Assembly (NCBI RefSeq): GCF_000744815.1 | Contig: NZ_JQMQ01000005.1 | Span: 6,157,801 to 6,221,800, forward strand | DNA: 64,000 nucleotides | Direction: 5' to 3' | Source of the DNA: Phaeacidiphilus oryzae TH49 | GTDB lineage: Bacteria > Actinomycetota > Actinomycetes > Streptomycetales > Streptomycetaceae | Shown: positions 43,557 to 51,667 of the stretch, in pieces | How positions within the stretch are numbered: position 1 is the stretch's first letter | How the letters are laid out: each line of letters opens with the position of its first letter | Position numbers and translations under genes: made by a program | Notes under the pieces: model-generated | Seen by the model: only the letters and a program-made list of their open reading frames with translations | What the model was told of the DNA's origin: nothing | Databases searched by the model: none

Positions 43557-44554
43557 CCAGTACCACCGCCCCCGTCCGCCTCGCCGGCGGCTCCGTCGCT
43601 CCTGCGGCCCTCGCCCGGCCGGGGACCGGGACCTTCGCCATGGTCGCCGCCGACCAGCGGGACTCGCTGCGCACGATGATGGCGGAGCGCGCGGGCGTCC
43701 CCGGCTCCGCGATCCCGGACGACCGCCTCACCGCGTTCAAGACCGCCGTGGCCCGCGAACTCGGCCCGTACGCCTCGGCGCTGCTGATCGACCGGCGGTA
43801 CGGCTACCGCCGCCTGATCGACGACCGGGTGCTGCCCGCCGGCTGCGCCCCGATCCTCGCCGTCGACGTCCTCGACCAGCGGCCCGGGGGACCCGTCGAG
43901 GACACCGCGCTGGAGGCGGACGTCGACACCGCCGCCGTCGTCCGGGACGGCACCCGCGGGCTGAAGCTGCTGGTCATCTGGCGCCGGGACGGCCGCAGGG
44001 AGCAGCGGATCGCACTCGCCTCCCGGTTCGTCGAGCTGTGCCGCACGGCCGGCCTGGCCTCCGTGCTCGAACCGGTGGCCCGGGCCACCCCGGAGGAGGA
44101 GCGGGCCGGGACCTTCGCGCTGAACGACGCCATCGTCGAGGCCGCCCGCGAACTCGCCCCGCTGCGGCCCTCGTTGTACAAGTGCCAGGTGCCGGACGGC
44201 GGGGTCGGCGGCCTGGACCGCCTCACCGCGCAGGCGGCCAGGATCGACGAGGTGGTGGACGTGCCCTGGGTGGTGCTCTCGCAGGGCGTCGCCGCCGGGG
44301 ACTTCCCGACCGCCGTGGAGGCCGCCTGCCGGGCCGGCGCCTCCGGTTTCCTCGCCGGGCGGGCGCTGTGGACCGACGCCCTCACCGGCGACCGGGACGC
44401 CGCCCTGCGCGGGCCCAGCGCCGAACGCCTGCGCCGGCTCGGCGAGATCGTGGACGCCCACGGCCGCCCGTGGTGGGACGCCGCCGCCGCCCGCGCGGGG
44501 GACACCGCCGGCGCGGGGAAAGCCACCGCCGGCGCGGGGGAGGCCTCCGCATGA
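43553..44554 (+). CDS. YihT/LacD-type class I sugar-phosphate aldolase
   Basis: 333 residues, closely resembling E. coli YihT (sulfofructose-1-phosphate aldolase) in order and wording: GTFAMVAADQRDSLRTMM, GPYASALLIDRRYGYR, RGLKLLVIWRRDG, ELCRTAGLASVLEPVAR, the Schiff-base Lys at residue 210 in SLYKCQVP, VPWVVLSQGV and AGASGFLAGRALW. LacD tagatose-bisphosphate aldolases share this fold. The usual sulfo-EMP partners (GH31 sulfoquinovosidase, YihS isomerase, PfkB kinase, YihU reductase) are missing, and an FGGY kinase is coupled instead, so the substrate is probably another ketose-1-phosphate giving DHAP plus an aldehyde. A 25-residue N-terminal extension and Ala/Gly-rich C-terminus are extra. 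Confidence 0.8.
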   Translation: MTSTTAPVRLAGGSVAPAALARPGTGTFAMVAADQRDSLRTMMAERAGVPGSAIPDDRLTAFKTAVARELGPYASALLIDRRYGYRRLIDDRVLPAGCAPILAVDVLDQRPGGPVEDTALEADVDTAAVVRDGTRGLKLLVIWRRDGRREQRIALASRFVELCRTAGLASVLEPVARATPEEERAGTFALNDAIVEAARELAPLRPSLYKCQVPDGGVGGLDRLTAQAARIDEVVDVPWVVLSQGVAAGDFPTAVEAACRAGASGFLAGRALWTDALTGDRDAALRGPSAERLRRLGEIVDAHGRPWWDAAAARAGDTAGAGKATAGAGEASA

Positions 44555-45243
44555 GCGCGGCGGACACCTCCGGCCCCCGGGTCTGCGTCCTCCACACGGT
44601 GGCCGCCCTCCCGGCCGTCTTCGACCCCCTGCTGCGCGAACTCGCGCCGCGGGCCCGGCCGTACCACGTGGTGGACGAGAGCCTGCTGGCCGACACCGTG
44701 GCGTACGGGCCGCTGCCGCGCACGGCCGCCCGCCTGGCCGGCTACGTCCAGCACGCCGAGGCGGCGGGCGCCGACGCCGTCCTGGTGACCTGCTCCTCGA
44801 TCGGGCCGGCCGCCGAGCTGGCCCGCCCGCTGGCCGGGATCCCGGTGCTGCGGATCGACCAGCCGATGGCCGAGGAGGCCGTCCGCACCGGCCGCCGGAT
44901 CGCCGTCCTGGCCACCCTGGACTCCACCCTCGCCCCCACCGCGGACCTGATCCGGCGGGCGGCCGGGAGCCTGGGCGCCGGCCTCACCCTCACCACCACC
45001 ACCTGCCCGGGCGCCTACGAGGCCCGTACCGGGGGCGATCCCGCCCGCCACGACGAGCTGATCGCCGAGGAGGCGCGGCGGCTGGCCGCGGGCCACGACG
45101 TGCTGGTGCTCGCCCAGGCCTCGATGGCCGGCGCGCTGGCCGCGCTGCCCGCCGACGCGCTCGGCGGTGTGCCGGTACTGACCTCGCCCCGCTCGGGCAC
45201 GGCCCAACTCGCAGCCCTGGAAGGGAAGTGGAGCCGCACATGA
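44551..45243 (+). CDS. Asp/Glu/hydantoin racemase-superfamily protein
   Basis: 230 residues of the Asp/Glu racemase fold: VCVLHTVAALPAVFDPLLRE, DAVLVTCSSIGPAAELARPL with the first catalytic Cys at residue 81, RIAVLATLDSTLAPTADLI, and HDVLVLAQASMAGALAALPA where most racemases have the second Cys (here Gln-Ala-Ser). With one Cys only, a two-base racemisation is unlikely; relatives with such changes act as isomerases, decarboxylases or lyases. It is translationally coupled to the aldolase (ATGA) and to GH13 (ATGA), so a step in sugar or sugar-acid metabolism is inferred. Confidence 0.75.
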   Translation: MSAADTSGPRVCVLHTVAALPAVFDPLLRELAPRARPYHVVDESLLADTVAYGPLPRTAARLAGYVQHAEAAGADAVLVTCSSIGPAAELARPLAGIPVLRIDQPMAEEAVRTGRRIAVLATLDSTLAPTADLIRRAAGSLGAGLTLTTTTCPGAYEARTGGDPARHDELIAEEARRLAAGHDVLVLAQASMAGALAALPADALGGVPVLTSPRSGTAQLAALEGKWSRT

Positions 45244-46919
45244 CCTCCGCAGCAGCAGAATGGTGGCGTTCCGCCGTCGTCTACCAGATCTACGTCCGCA
45301 GCTTCGCCGACTCCGACGGCGACGGGGTGGGGGACCTGCCGGGGATCACCGCCCGCCTCCCGCATGTGGCCGAACTCGGCGCCGACGCCGTCTGGTTGAC
45401 GCCCTTCTACCCCTCCCCGATGGCGGACGGCGGCTACGACGTCGCCGACTACCGGGACGTCGACCCGGCCTTCGGCACCCTGGACGACATCGATGCCCTC
45501 CTCGCCCGCGCCCACGAGCTTGGCCTGCGGGTCATCATCGACATCGTCCCCAACCACACCTCCGACCGGCACGCCTGGTTCCAGGAGGCGCTGGCCTCCC
45601 CGCCCGGCAGCCCGGCCCGCGCCCGCTACGTCTTCCGCGACGGCCGGGACGGCGGGGCGGCGCCGCCCAGCGACTGGCAGTCGGTCTTCGGCGGCCCGGC
45701 CTGGCGGCGCGTCGACTCCAGCGCCGACGACGGCCAGTGGTACCTCCACCTGTTCGACGCCGGGCAGCCCGACCTGGACTGGTCGCATCCGGAGGTGGTC
45801 GCCGAGTTCCACGCGGTCCTCCGGTTCTGGCTGGACCGCGGGGTGGACGGCTTCCGCTTCGACGTCGCCCACGGCATGGCCAAGGACCTCGCCGAGCCGC
45901 TGCGCGACCTCGGCCCGGACCAGGTCCACCACGGCTTCGTCGGCGAGGGCTGGGAGGGCCGGCACCCCTTCTGGGACCGTGAGGAGGTGCACGAGGTGCT
46001 GCGCGGCTTCCGCAAGGTGACGGACGCCTACCAGCCGCCGCGCACCACCGTCGCCGAGTCCTGGGCCGCCCTCGACCGGCGCGAGCGCTACGTCCGCCCG
46101 GACGAGCTCCACCAGGCCTTCAACTTCGACTTCCTGAACACCGACTGGGACGCCCGCTCGCTGCGCGCCACCATCGACCGCTCCTACGCCCTGGCCGGCG
46201 CCGTCGGCTCGACGCCCACCTGGGTGCTCTCCAACCACGACGTGATCCGGCACGCCTCCCGGCTCGCGCTGCCCCCGGGCGCGGACTCCGAGCGGTGGCT
46301 GCTCTCCGGCGGCACCGAGCCCGCCCTCGACCCGGCCGCCGCCGCCCGGCGGGCCCGCGCCGCCGCCCTGCTCCTCCTCGCCCTGCCCGGCGGGGCCTAC
46401 CTCTACCAGGGCGAGGAACTCGGCCTCCCCGAGGTGGCCGACCTTCCCGAGGAGGTTCTCCAGGACCCCGTCCACCGCCGCTCCGGCGGCGCCCGCAAGG
46501 GCCGCGACGGCTGCCGCGTCCCGCTGCCGTGGACCCGCGGCGGGCCCTCCCTCGGCTTCGGCCCGGGCCCGGCCTGGCTCCCCCAGCCGGAGTCCTTCGC
46601 CGACCTCTCTGTCGAGGCCCAGCACCAGGACCCGGCCAGCACCCTCAGCCTCTACCGCACCGCCCTCGCCCTCCGCCGCGAACTCCTCCCGGCCGGAGCC
46701 GAGGTCCGCTGGCACAGCCCGGCGGACGCGGCCGACCGGGTGGACTTCACGGCCGGCGGCCTCCGCTGCGTGGTCAACCTCTCCTCCCGGCCGGTACCGC
46801 TGCCGGACGCCGCGGAACCGGTGCTCACCAGCCGCGCCCTGACGGCGGGCGGCCGCGGCCTGCCGCCGGACGGCGCGGCCTGGCTGCGGGCCGGGGCGGA
46901 TCCGGGCCCGCGCGGATAG
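45240..46919 (+). CDS. GH13 alpha-glucosidase (oligo-1,6-glucosidase/AglA-like)
   Basis: 559 residues. WWRSAVVYQIYVRSFADSDG is the standard opening of GH13 alpha-glucosidases, PSPMADGGYDVADYRDVDP and IDIVPNHTSDRHAWFQ follow, the nucleophile Asp is in GFRFDVAHG, the acid/base Glu in TTVAESWAAL and the transition-state stabiliser in LSNHDVIRHASR. ALPGGAYLYQGEELGLPE and WHSPADAADRVDF complete the barrel and C-domain. It hydrolyses terminal alpha-glucosides such as maltose, trehalulose or isomaltose types. No signal peptide. Last gene of the sugar unit; a hairpin follows immediately. Confidence 0.9.
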   Translation: MTSAAAEWWRSAVVYQIYVRSFADSDGDGVGDLPGITARLPHVAELGADAVWLTPFYPSPMADGGYDVADYRDVDPAFGTLDDIDALLARAHELGLRVIIDIVPNHTSDRHAWFQEALASPPGSPARARYVFRDGRDGGAAPPSDWQSVFGGPAWRRVDSSADDGQWYLHLFDAGQPDLDWSHPEVVAEFHAVLRFWLDRGVDGFRFDVAHGMAKDLAEPLRDLGPDQVHHGFVGEGWEGRHPFWDREEVHEVLRGFRKVTDAYQPPRTTVAESWAALDRRERYVRPDELHQAFNFDFLNTDWDARSLRATIDRSYALAGAVGSTPTWVLSNHDVIRHASRLALPPGADSERWLLSGGTEPALDPAAAARRARAAALLLLALPGGAYLYQGEELGLPEVADLPEEVLQDPVHRRSGGARKGRDGCRVPLPWTRGGPSLGFGPGPAWLPQPESFADLSVEAQHQDPASTLSLYRTALALRRELLPAGAEVRWHSPADAADRVDFTAGGLRCVVNLSSRPVPLPDAAEPVLTSRALTAGGRGLPPDGAAWLRAGADPGPRG

Positions 46920-46920
46920 C

Positions 46921-46945
46921 GGCCGGCGCGGCTCGGTCGCCGGCC
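46921..46945. terminator. Hairpin between convergent GH13 and acyl-CoA ligase genes
   Basis: GGCCGGCG (46921-46928) pairs with CGCCGGCC (46938-46945), 9-base loop, filling almost the whole 30-bp convergent gap and so able to stop transcription from either side. Confidence 0.65.
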
Positions 46946-46949
46946 CGGT

Positions 46950-48593
46950 TCAGTCGCCGTCGCCCTCCGCCAACTCCCGGTAGGCGTCCCGGAGATCGCG
47001 TTTGAGGATCTTGCCGCTGGGGTTCTTGGGGAGGGAGCCGGCGAAGCGGACGTACTTGGGCCGCTTGTAGCCGGCCAGGTGGCCGCGCAGGCCCGCCTGG
47101 ATCCGGGCCTCGGTGAGGGCGGCGCCGTGCTCGTCGGGCTTGCGGACGATGATCGCGGTGACCGCCTCGATCCAGTGCGGGTGGGGGACGCCGAAGACGG
47201 CGGCCTCGCCGACGCCCTCGATCCGGTACAGCGCCTCCTCGACCTCCCGGGAGGCGACGTTCTCGCCGCCGGTCTTGATCATGTCCTTCTTGCGGTCGAC
47301 CACCGCGAGGTAGCCGTCCTCGTCCAGCACCCCCAGGTCACCGGAGTGGAACCAGCCGCCGCGGAAGGCCTCGGCGGTCTTCTCCGGGTCGTTGTAGTAG
47401 CCGAGCGCGGCGTGCGGGCTGCGGTGGACGATCTCGCCGACCTGCCCCGGGGGCAGCGGCCGGTCGTCCTCGCCGACCACCCGGGTCTCGACGTTGAGCG
47501 CCGCCCGGCCCGCCGAGCCGGGCCGCTCGGACTGCTCGTGCGGCGGCAGGATGGTGGCCAGCGGGGCCATCTCGGTCTGGCCGTAGAAGTTCCACAGCCG
47601 CACGTCCGGCAGCCGGCGGGAGAGTTCGGCCAGCACCTGGGCGGGCATCGGCGAGGCGCCGTAGTAGCCCTTGCGGAGGCTGGACAGGTCGGTGCGGTCG
47701 AAGTCCGGGTGGCGGAGGAGGGAGATCCACACCGTGGGCGGGCAGAAGAGCTTGCTGGCCCGCTCGCGCTCGATCGCGGCCAGCAGCGCGGCCGGGTCGG
47801 GGCCGGGCAGGATGACGCTGGTCGCGCCGAGGTAGACGTCCACCGAGAAGAAGCAGTCCAACTGCGCGCAGTGGTACATCGGCAGGGCGTGGACCTCGAC
47901 GTCGTCCGAGGTCATCCCGCCGTCGACGACGCAGGAGACGTACTGGGCGATCAGCGAGCGCGAGGAGAGGAGGACGCCCTTCGGGCGGGACTCGGTGCCG
48001 GAGGTGTACATCAGCCGCAGCGGGTCGTCGTCCGCGACCAGGACGTCCGGGTCGGAGTCGTCGCCGGAGGCGATCCACTCGTCCACGTCCTGCCAGGAGC
48101 CGCCGGCCGCCGCGGCCGATGTTGCCGCCGCTGCCGCTGCCGCCGACCCCGGATCGCCGGGGATCCGTCCGCGGAGAATGTCGCCGCCGGTCGCCCCGGC
48201 CGCCGCCAGCGCCTTCTCGGCGGTGGGCAGCAGGGCGTCCTGGGCGACCAGCCCGGAGGCCCCCGAGTGCCGGAGGATGTACGCGATCTCCTCCACCCCC
48301 AGCATGAAGTTGACCGGCACCAGCACCGCCCCGAGCCGGGCCGCGGCGAAGGCCAGCACCGGGAACTGCAGGCAGTTGCGGCTCAGCAGGGCCAGCCGGT
48401 CGCCCTTCGCCAGGCCCTCCGCCGCCAGCCGGTTGGCGCAGCGGTTGACGGCCGCGTCGAACTCCGCGTAGCGGAGCCGCCGGTCGCCCGCGACGACGGC
48501 GAGCTTGGACGGATGGCGCAGGGCGGTGCGCCGCAGGACGTCGCCGAGCGCCTGCCGGCGTGCGCGTGCGACCTCGTCGGCCGTGTCGGTCAT
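46950..48593 (-). CDS. AMP-forming acyl-CoA synthetase
   Basis: 547 residues of the ANL superfamily. The P-loop-like motif is LMYTSGTESRPKGVLLS, the adenine site LWNFYGQTEMAPLATILPP, then SGDLGVLDEDGYLAVVDRKK and DMIKTGGENVASREVEEAL (hinge), and the C-terminal catalytic Lys in PKNPSGKILKRDLRD. It activates a fatty or aromatic acid as acyl-adenylate then thioester. An Ala-rich loop (residues about 150-165, SAAAAAAATSAAAAG) is an insertion relative to relatives. ATG 48593 is preferred; upstream codons to 48884 have the Arg/Gly-rich noncoding character. Single gene. Confidence 0.88.
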   Translation of the reverse strand: MTDTADEVARARRQALGDVLRRTALRHPSKLAVVAGDRRLRYAEFDAAVNRCANRLAAEGLAKGDRLALLSRNCLQFPVLAFAAARLGAVLVPVNFMLGVEEIAYILRHSGASGLVAQDALLPTAEKALAAAGATGGDILRGRIPGDPGSAAAAAAATSAAAAGGSWQDVDEWIASGDDSDPDVLVADDDPLRLMYTSGTESRPKGVLLSSRSLIAQYVSCVVDGGMTSDDVEVHALPMYHCAQLDCFFSVDVYLGATSVILPGPDPAALLAAIERERASKLFCPPTVWISLLRHPDFDRTDLSSLRKGYYGASPMPAQVLAELSRRLPDVRLWNFYGQTEMAPLATILPPHEQSERPGSAGRAALNVETRVVGEDDRPLPPGQVGEIVHRSPHAALGYYNDPEKTAEAFRGGWFHSGDLGVLDEDGYLAVVDRKKDMIKTGGENVASREVEEALYRIEGVGEAAVFGVPHPHWIEAVTAIIVRKPDEHGAALTEARIQAGLRGHLAGYKRPKYVRFAGSLPKNPSGKILKRDLRDAYRELAEGDGD

Positions 48594-48880
48594 CGCTGAA
48601 CCTCCGCATCGCCGGATCGGCAGCAGCGTATGCCACCGCGGCCCGGCTGAGCAGGGGTCGGCATCGACCTCCTCGCCGGGGTCGTTGCCGGGCGTGGTGT
48701 CCTGATGAGGGAGAGGAGGCACGGGTGGCCCGCGCTGCTTCCGCTGGTCTCCGCACTGCGCTCGCGGCCCACGCCGGCCCGGGTGGTGGCCGCCGGGGCG
48801 CGGCTCCGGTGCCGGCCCCGCCCGCTCCGGGCGACCGCGGGGACCGCCCGGAGCGCCCCGAGCAGGGCTGGTCCGGCCCG

Positions 48881-49959
48881 TCACAGAAAGCTGAGCTGCG
48901 TCCCGTCCGGCGCGGACGGCCGGGCCGCCCCCTCCGCCGCCGCGCCCCCTCCGGGGCCTCCGGCTCAGCCGGGTCCTCCGCCGCTCCGCGCCGTCCGCCG
49001 CCCGAGGGGCCCAGCCCGTAGCGCGCGGCGATCTCGTGCACCTGCCGGGTGATCCGGCGCTGGTACCAGGTCGGCGCGTACGCCGAGTCCCGGTACAGCC
49101 GCCGGTACCGCCCGACCAGGTGCGGATACTCCTCCGCCAGCCACTGGAACCACCACTCGCGGGCGCCCTGACGCAGATGCAGCACCAGGGGGGTGACGGA
49201 CCGCGCGCCCGCCGCGGCGATGGCCCGGACGGTCGCCTCCAGCATCTCCGGCTGGTCGGTGAGGAAGGGCAGGATCGGCGCCATCAGCACGTCGCAGCGG
49301 ACGCCGCCGTCGTTCAGCGCCCGGCAGGCGTCCAGCCGCTTGCCGGGCTGCGGGGTGCCGGGCTCCACCCGCCGCCACAGGTCGCCGGGGCCGATGAAGC
49401 CGACCGAGACCGCCGTCGACACGTCCGTCACCGCGGCGGCCCGGGCGAGCAGCGGCAGGTCGCGGAGGATCAGCGTGCCCTTGGTCAGGATCGAGAAGGG
49501 GTTGGCGTGGTCGGTCAGCGCCTGGATGATCCCCGGCATCAGCCGGTACCGGCCCTCGGCCCGCTGGTACGGGTCGACGTTGGTGCCCATCGCGATGTGG
49601 TCGCCCTCCCAGCGCGGGGAGCCGAGTTCGCGCCGCAGCAGCTCGGCGGCGTTGGTCTTCACCACGATCTGGGTGTCGAAGTCGTGTCCGGTGTCGAGGT
49701 CCAGGTAGCTGTGGGTCTTCCGGGCGAAGCAGTAGACGCAGGCGTGGCTGCAGCCCCGATACGGGTTCACCGTCCAGGCGAACGGCACCCGGGAGCCGCC
49801 GGGCACCCGGTTGACGATGCTCCGGGAGCGGATCTCGTGGAACGTGATGCCCCTGAACTCGGGGCTGTCGAAGGTGCGGCTGTGGACCGCGCTCCGCGCG
49901 AAGAGCGCGTCTCCGCCGGGGGCGCCTTGGTCGGCCGGATTGAGGTTCTGCCACCGCAT
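48881..49959 (-). CDS. Radical SAM protein (Rv2578c family), C-terminus frameshifted
   Basis: About 360 residues. TVNPYRGCSHACVYCFARKT carries the CxxxCxxC iron-sulfur motif; GDHIAMGTNVDPYQRAEGRY and FSILTKGTLILRDLPLLARA are typical of the Rv2578c/SplB-like group found across actinobacteria. The main frame runs past the natural end: after GPSGGGRRGAAEDPAEPEAP a missing base in a G5 run (about 48945-48949) would switch to a frame ending GTQLSFL and TGA at 48881-48883, the short hydrophobic end these proteins usually have. As given, the frame instead continues far into the neighbouring gene. Start ATG 49959 fits a leaderless transcript. Function unknown. Confidence 0.8.
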
Positions 49960-49994
49960 GCCAAGAGAATAGAACATCTGAGCGAATACGTCAG
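49960..49994 (-). promoter_or_regulatory. Promoter of radical SAM gene, leaderless
   Basis: On the minus strand CTGACG (49989-49994) and TATTCT (49966-49971) are separated by 17 bp; the -10 ends 6 bases before ATG 49959, so transcription should start at or next to the ATG. No Shine-Dalgarno is present, in agreement. Confidence 0.6.
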
Positions 49995-50038
49995 TCGAAC
50001 GCCCCGAGGGACGGATTCCGGCGCCGGCCGGCGGGCGG

Positions 50039-50664
50039 TCAGTGGGTCAGGCGTTCCGCCAGGAGGGCGGTGCCGATGGCGAGCATTGCGGCGCCGGAGA
50101 GGCGGGAGATCCAGCGGGCCGCGGTGGGGCGGGCGCGGAGGACGCGGCGGGCGCCGGTGCCCACGCCGAGGTAGACGACTCCGCAGTTGGCGGTGTGGAC
50201 CAGGCCGAGGAGGGCGATCTGGGCCGCGGCCGGCCAGAGGGCCGAGGCGTCCCGGGTGAACTGCGGGAGGAGGGCTGTGAAGAGCAGCAGCGCCTTGGGG
50301 TTGAGGCCGCTGATGCCGGCGCCCTTGAGCGCGCGCCGGGGCCACGGCACGGGGTCGGCGGGGCCTCCCCGGGGGTGGGCACGGCGGCGGGCCGGGCCAG
50401 GGTGGCCGCGCCCAGCCAGATCAGGTACGCCCCGCCGGCCGCGGTCAGCGCGGTGAGGACGATCGGCGTCCGGGACACCAGCGCGGCGACGCCCGCCGCG
50501 ACCACCGCGGTGAGGGCGACGTAGCCGGCCAGCAGGCCGCCCACGGCCGGCAGCACCGAGCGGTCCCGCAGCCCCGAGGCGATCGCGTACGCCCAGTCCG
50601 CCCCCGGGACCAGCACCAGCATCAACGACACCGCCCAGAAGGCGGCGACGGACCCGAGGGCCAT
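50039..50664 (-). pseudogene. LysE/RhtB-family amino acid exporter, frameshifted mid-gene
   Basis: The first half reads SVAAFWAVSLMLVLVPGADW, then LLAGYVALTAVVAAGVAALV and GGAYLIWLGAATLARPAAVP, typical LysE helices 1-3. At about 50360-50385 the frame changes: the second half (ALKGAGISGLNPKALLLFTA, RDASALWPAAAQIALLGLVH, ISRLSGAAMLAIGTALLAE) is in the next frame. One missing base restores about 208 residues. AGGAGAGACACC precedes ATG 50664. It is divergent from an Lrp/AsnC regulator gene, the usual partner, so it should export an amino acid under its control if intact. Confidence 0.82.
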
Positions 50665-50775
50665 GGTGTCTCTCCTGTTCCGTTCTCTCCTGCCGGGGGG
50701 AGATTAGGACGGATCCGGGAGCGGGTGTTTTCATGTTTTACCTGGACAGAGGCACTGAGTGGAAGAATCTCCCCC

Positions 50776-51228
50776 ATGGACGAGATCGACCGGAAGATCC
50801 TTGCGGAGCTGCAGCTCGACGGCCGGCTCACCGTCACCGAGCTGGCCGCGCGGGTCCGGCTGAGCGTCTCGCCGTGCCACCGCCGGCTGCGCGGGCTGGA
50901 GCGCTCCGGCGCGATCAGCGGCTACCGGGCCACGGTGGACGCGCAGGCGCTGGGCTTCACCTTCGAAGCGCTGGTCTTCGTCACCATGCGGGACGAGGAC
51001 CGGAGCACCGTGGCCGCCTTCGAGGAGGCGGTCGCGGACATCCCGAACGTCCTCCAGGCGCAGCGGCTCTTCGGCGACCCCGACTTCCTCCTCCGGGTGG
51101 TCACCCGCGACCTGGCGGCCTTCCAGCGGCTCTACGACGAGCGCCTCGCCACCCTGCCGGGGGTGCAGCGGCTGACCTCCACCCTGGTGATGAAGAGCGT
51201 GGTCGAGGACCGGCCGCTGCCGCTGTGA
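50776..51228 (+). CDS. Lrp/AsnC-family transcriptional regulator
   Basis: 150 residues: an N-terminal winged HTH (MDEIDRKILAELQLDGRLTV, then RVRLSVSPCHRRLRGLERSG) and a C-terminal RAM ligand domain (TFEALVFVTMRDEDRSTVAA, AQRLFGDPDFLLRVVTRDLA, LTSTLVMKSVVEDRPLPL). The divergent placement with a LysE-type exporter gene, with 111 bp between the starts, points to amino-acid-responsive control of export. No good ribosome site precedes ATG 50776, so the mRNA may have a very short leader. Confidence 0.87.
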   Translation: MDEIDRKILAELQLDGRLTVTELAARVRLSVSPCHRRLRGLERSGAISGYRATVDAQALGFTFEALVFVTMRDEDRSTVAAFEEAVADIPNVLQAQRLFGDPDFLLRVVTRDLAAFQRLYDERLATLPGVQRLTSTLVMKSVVEDRPLPL

Positions 51229-51282
51229 CCGGTCACGTGTCGGTGGTGGTGGGGAAGCGGGCTTGGCGCTAGGTTTCCAGGG

Positions 51283-51630
51283 GTGATCAATGGTGCGCAC
51301 ATCGTGCTGTACAGCCGGGACGCGGAGGCGGACCGGGAGTTCTTCCGGGACGTCCTCGGCTGGCCCCATGTCGACGCCGGGCGGGGCTGGCTGATCTTCG
51401 CGTCCCCGCCGGCCGAGGTCGCGATGCATCCCACGGACGACGGCGCCGCCCACGAGCTGATGCTGATGTGCGACGACCTGGACGCGACCATGGAGGAACT
51501 CCGCGCCAAGGGCGTGGAGTTCGCCCAGCAGGTGACCGAGCTGCGGTGGGGCCGGCTGACCGCGTTCCATCTGCCGGGCGGGGGCGAGCTGGGCCTCTAC
51601 CAGCCGACGCATCCCCGGCCGGAGGCCTGA
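51283..51630 (+). CDS. VOC-superfamily (glyoxalase/bleomycin-resistance-like) protein
   Basis: 115 residues, one VOC unit of two beta-alpha-beta-beta-beta modules: NGAHIVLYSRDAEADREFFRD, GRGWLIFASPPAEVAMHP, HELMLMCDDLDATMEELRAK, then GRLTAFHLPGGGELGLYQPT with the closing Glu that is a typical metal ligand. The dimer would form the metal-binding groove. Function not assignable. Start GTG 51283 follows a weak GG-rich stretch. Confidence 0.78.
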   Translation: MINGAHIVLYSRDAEADREFFRDVLGWPHVDAGRGWLIFASPPAEVAMHPTDDGAAHELMLMCDDLDATMEELRAKGVEFAQQVTELRWGRLTAFHLPGGGELGLYQPTHPRPEA

Positions 51631-51667
51631 GCCCGAGGGCTGGACCCGAAGCCCGGTCCCCGGGGCC

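Noticed and set aside
20359-46919. A complete sulfoquinovose (sulfo-EMP) pathway
   Set aside because: Only the aldolase resembles YihT. No GH31 sulfoquinovosidase, YihS-type isomerase, PfkB kinase or YihU-type reductase was found.
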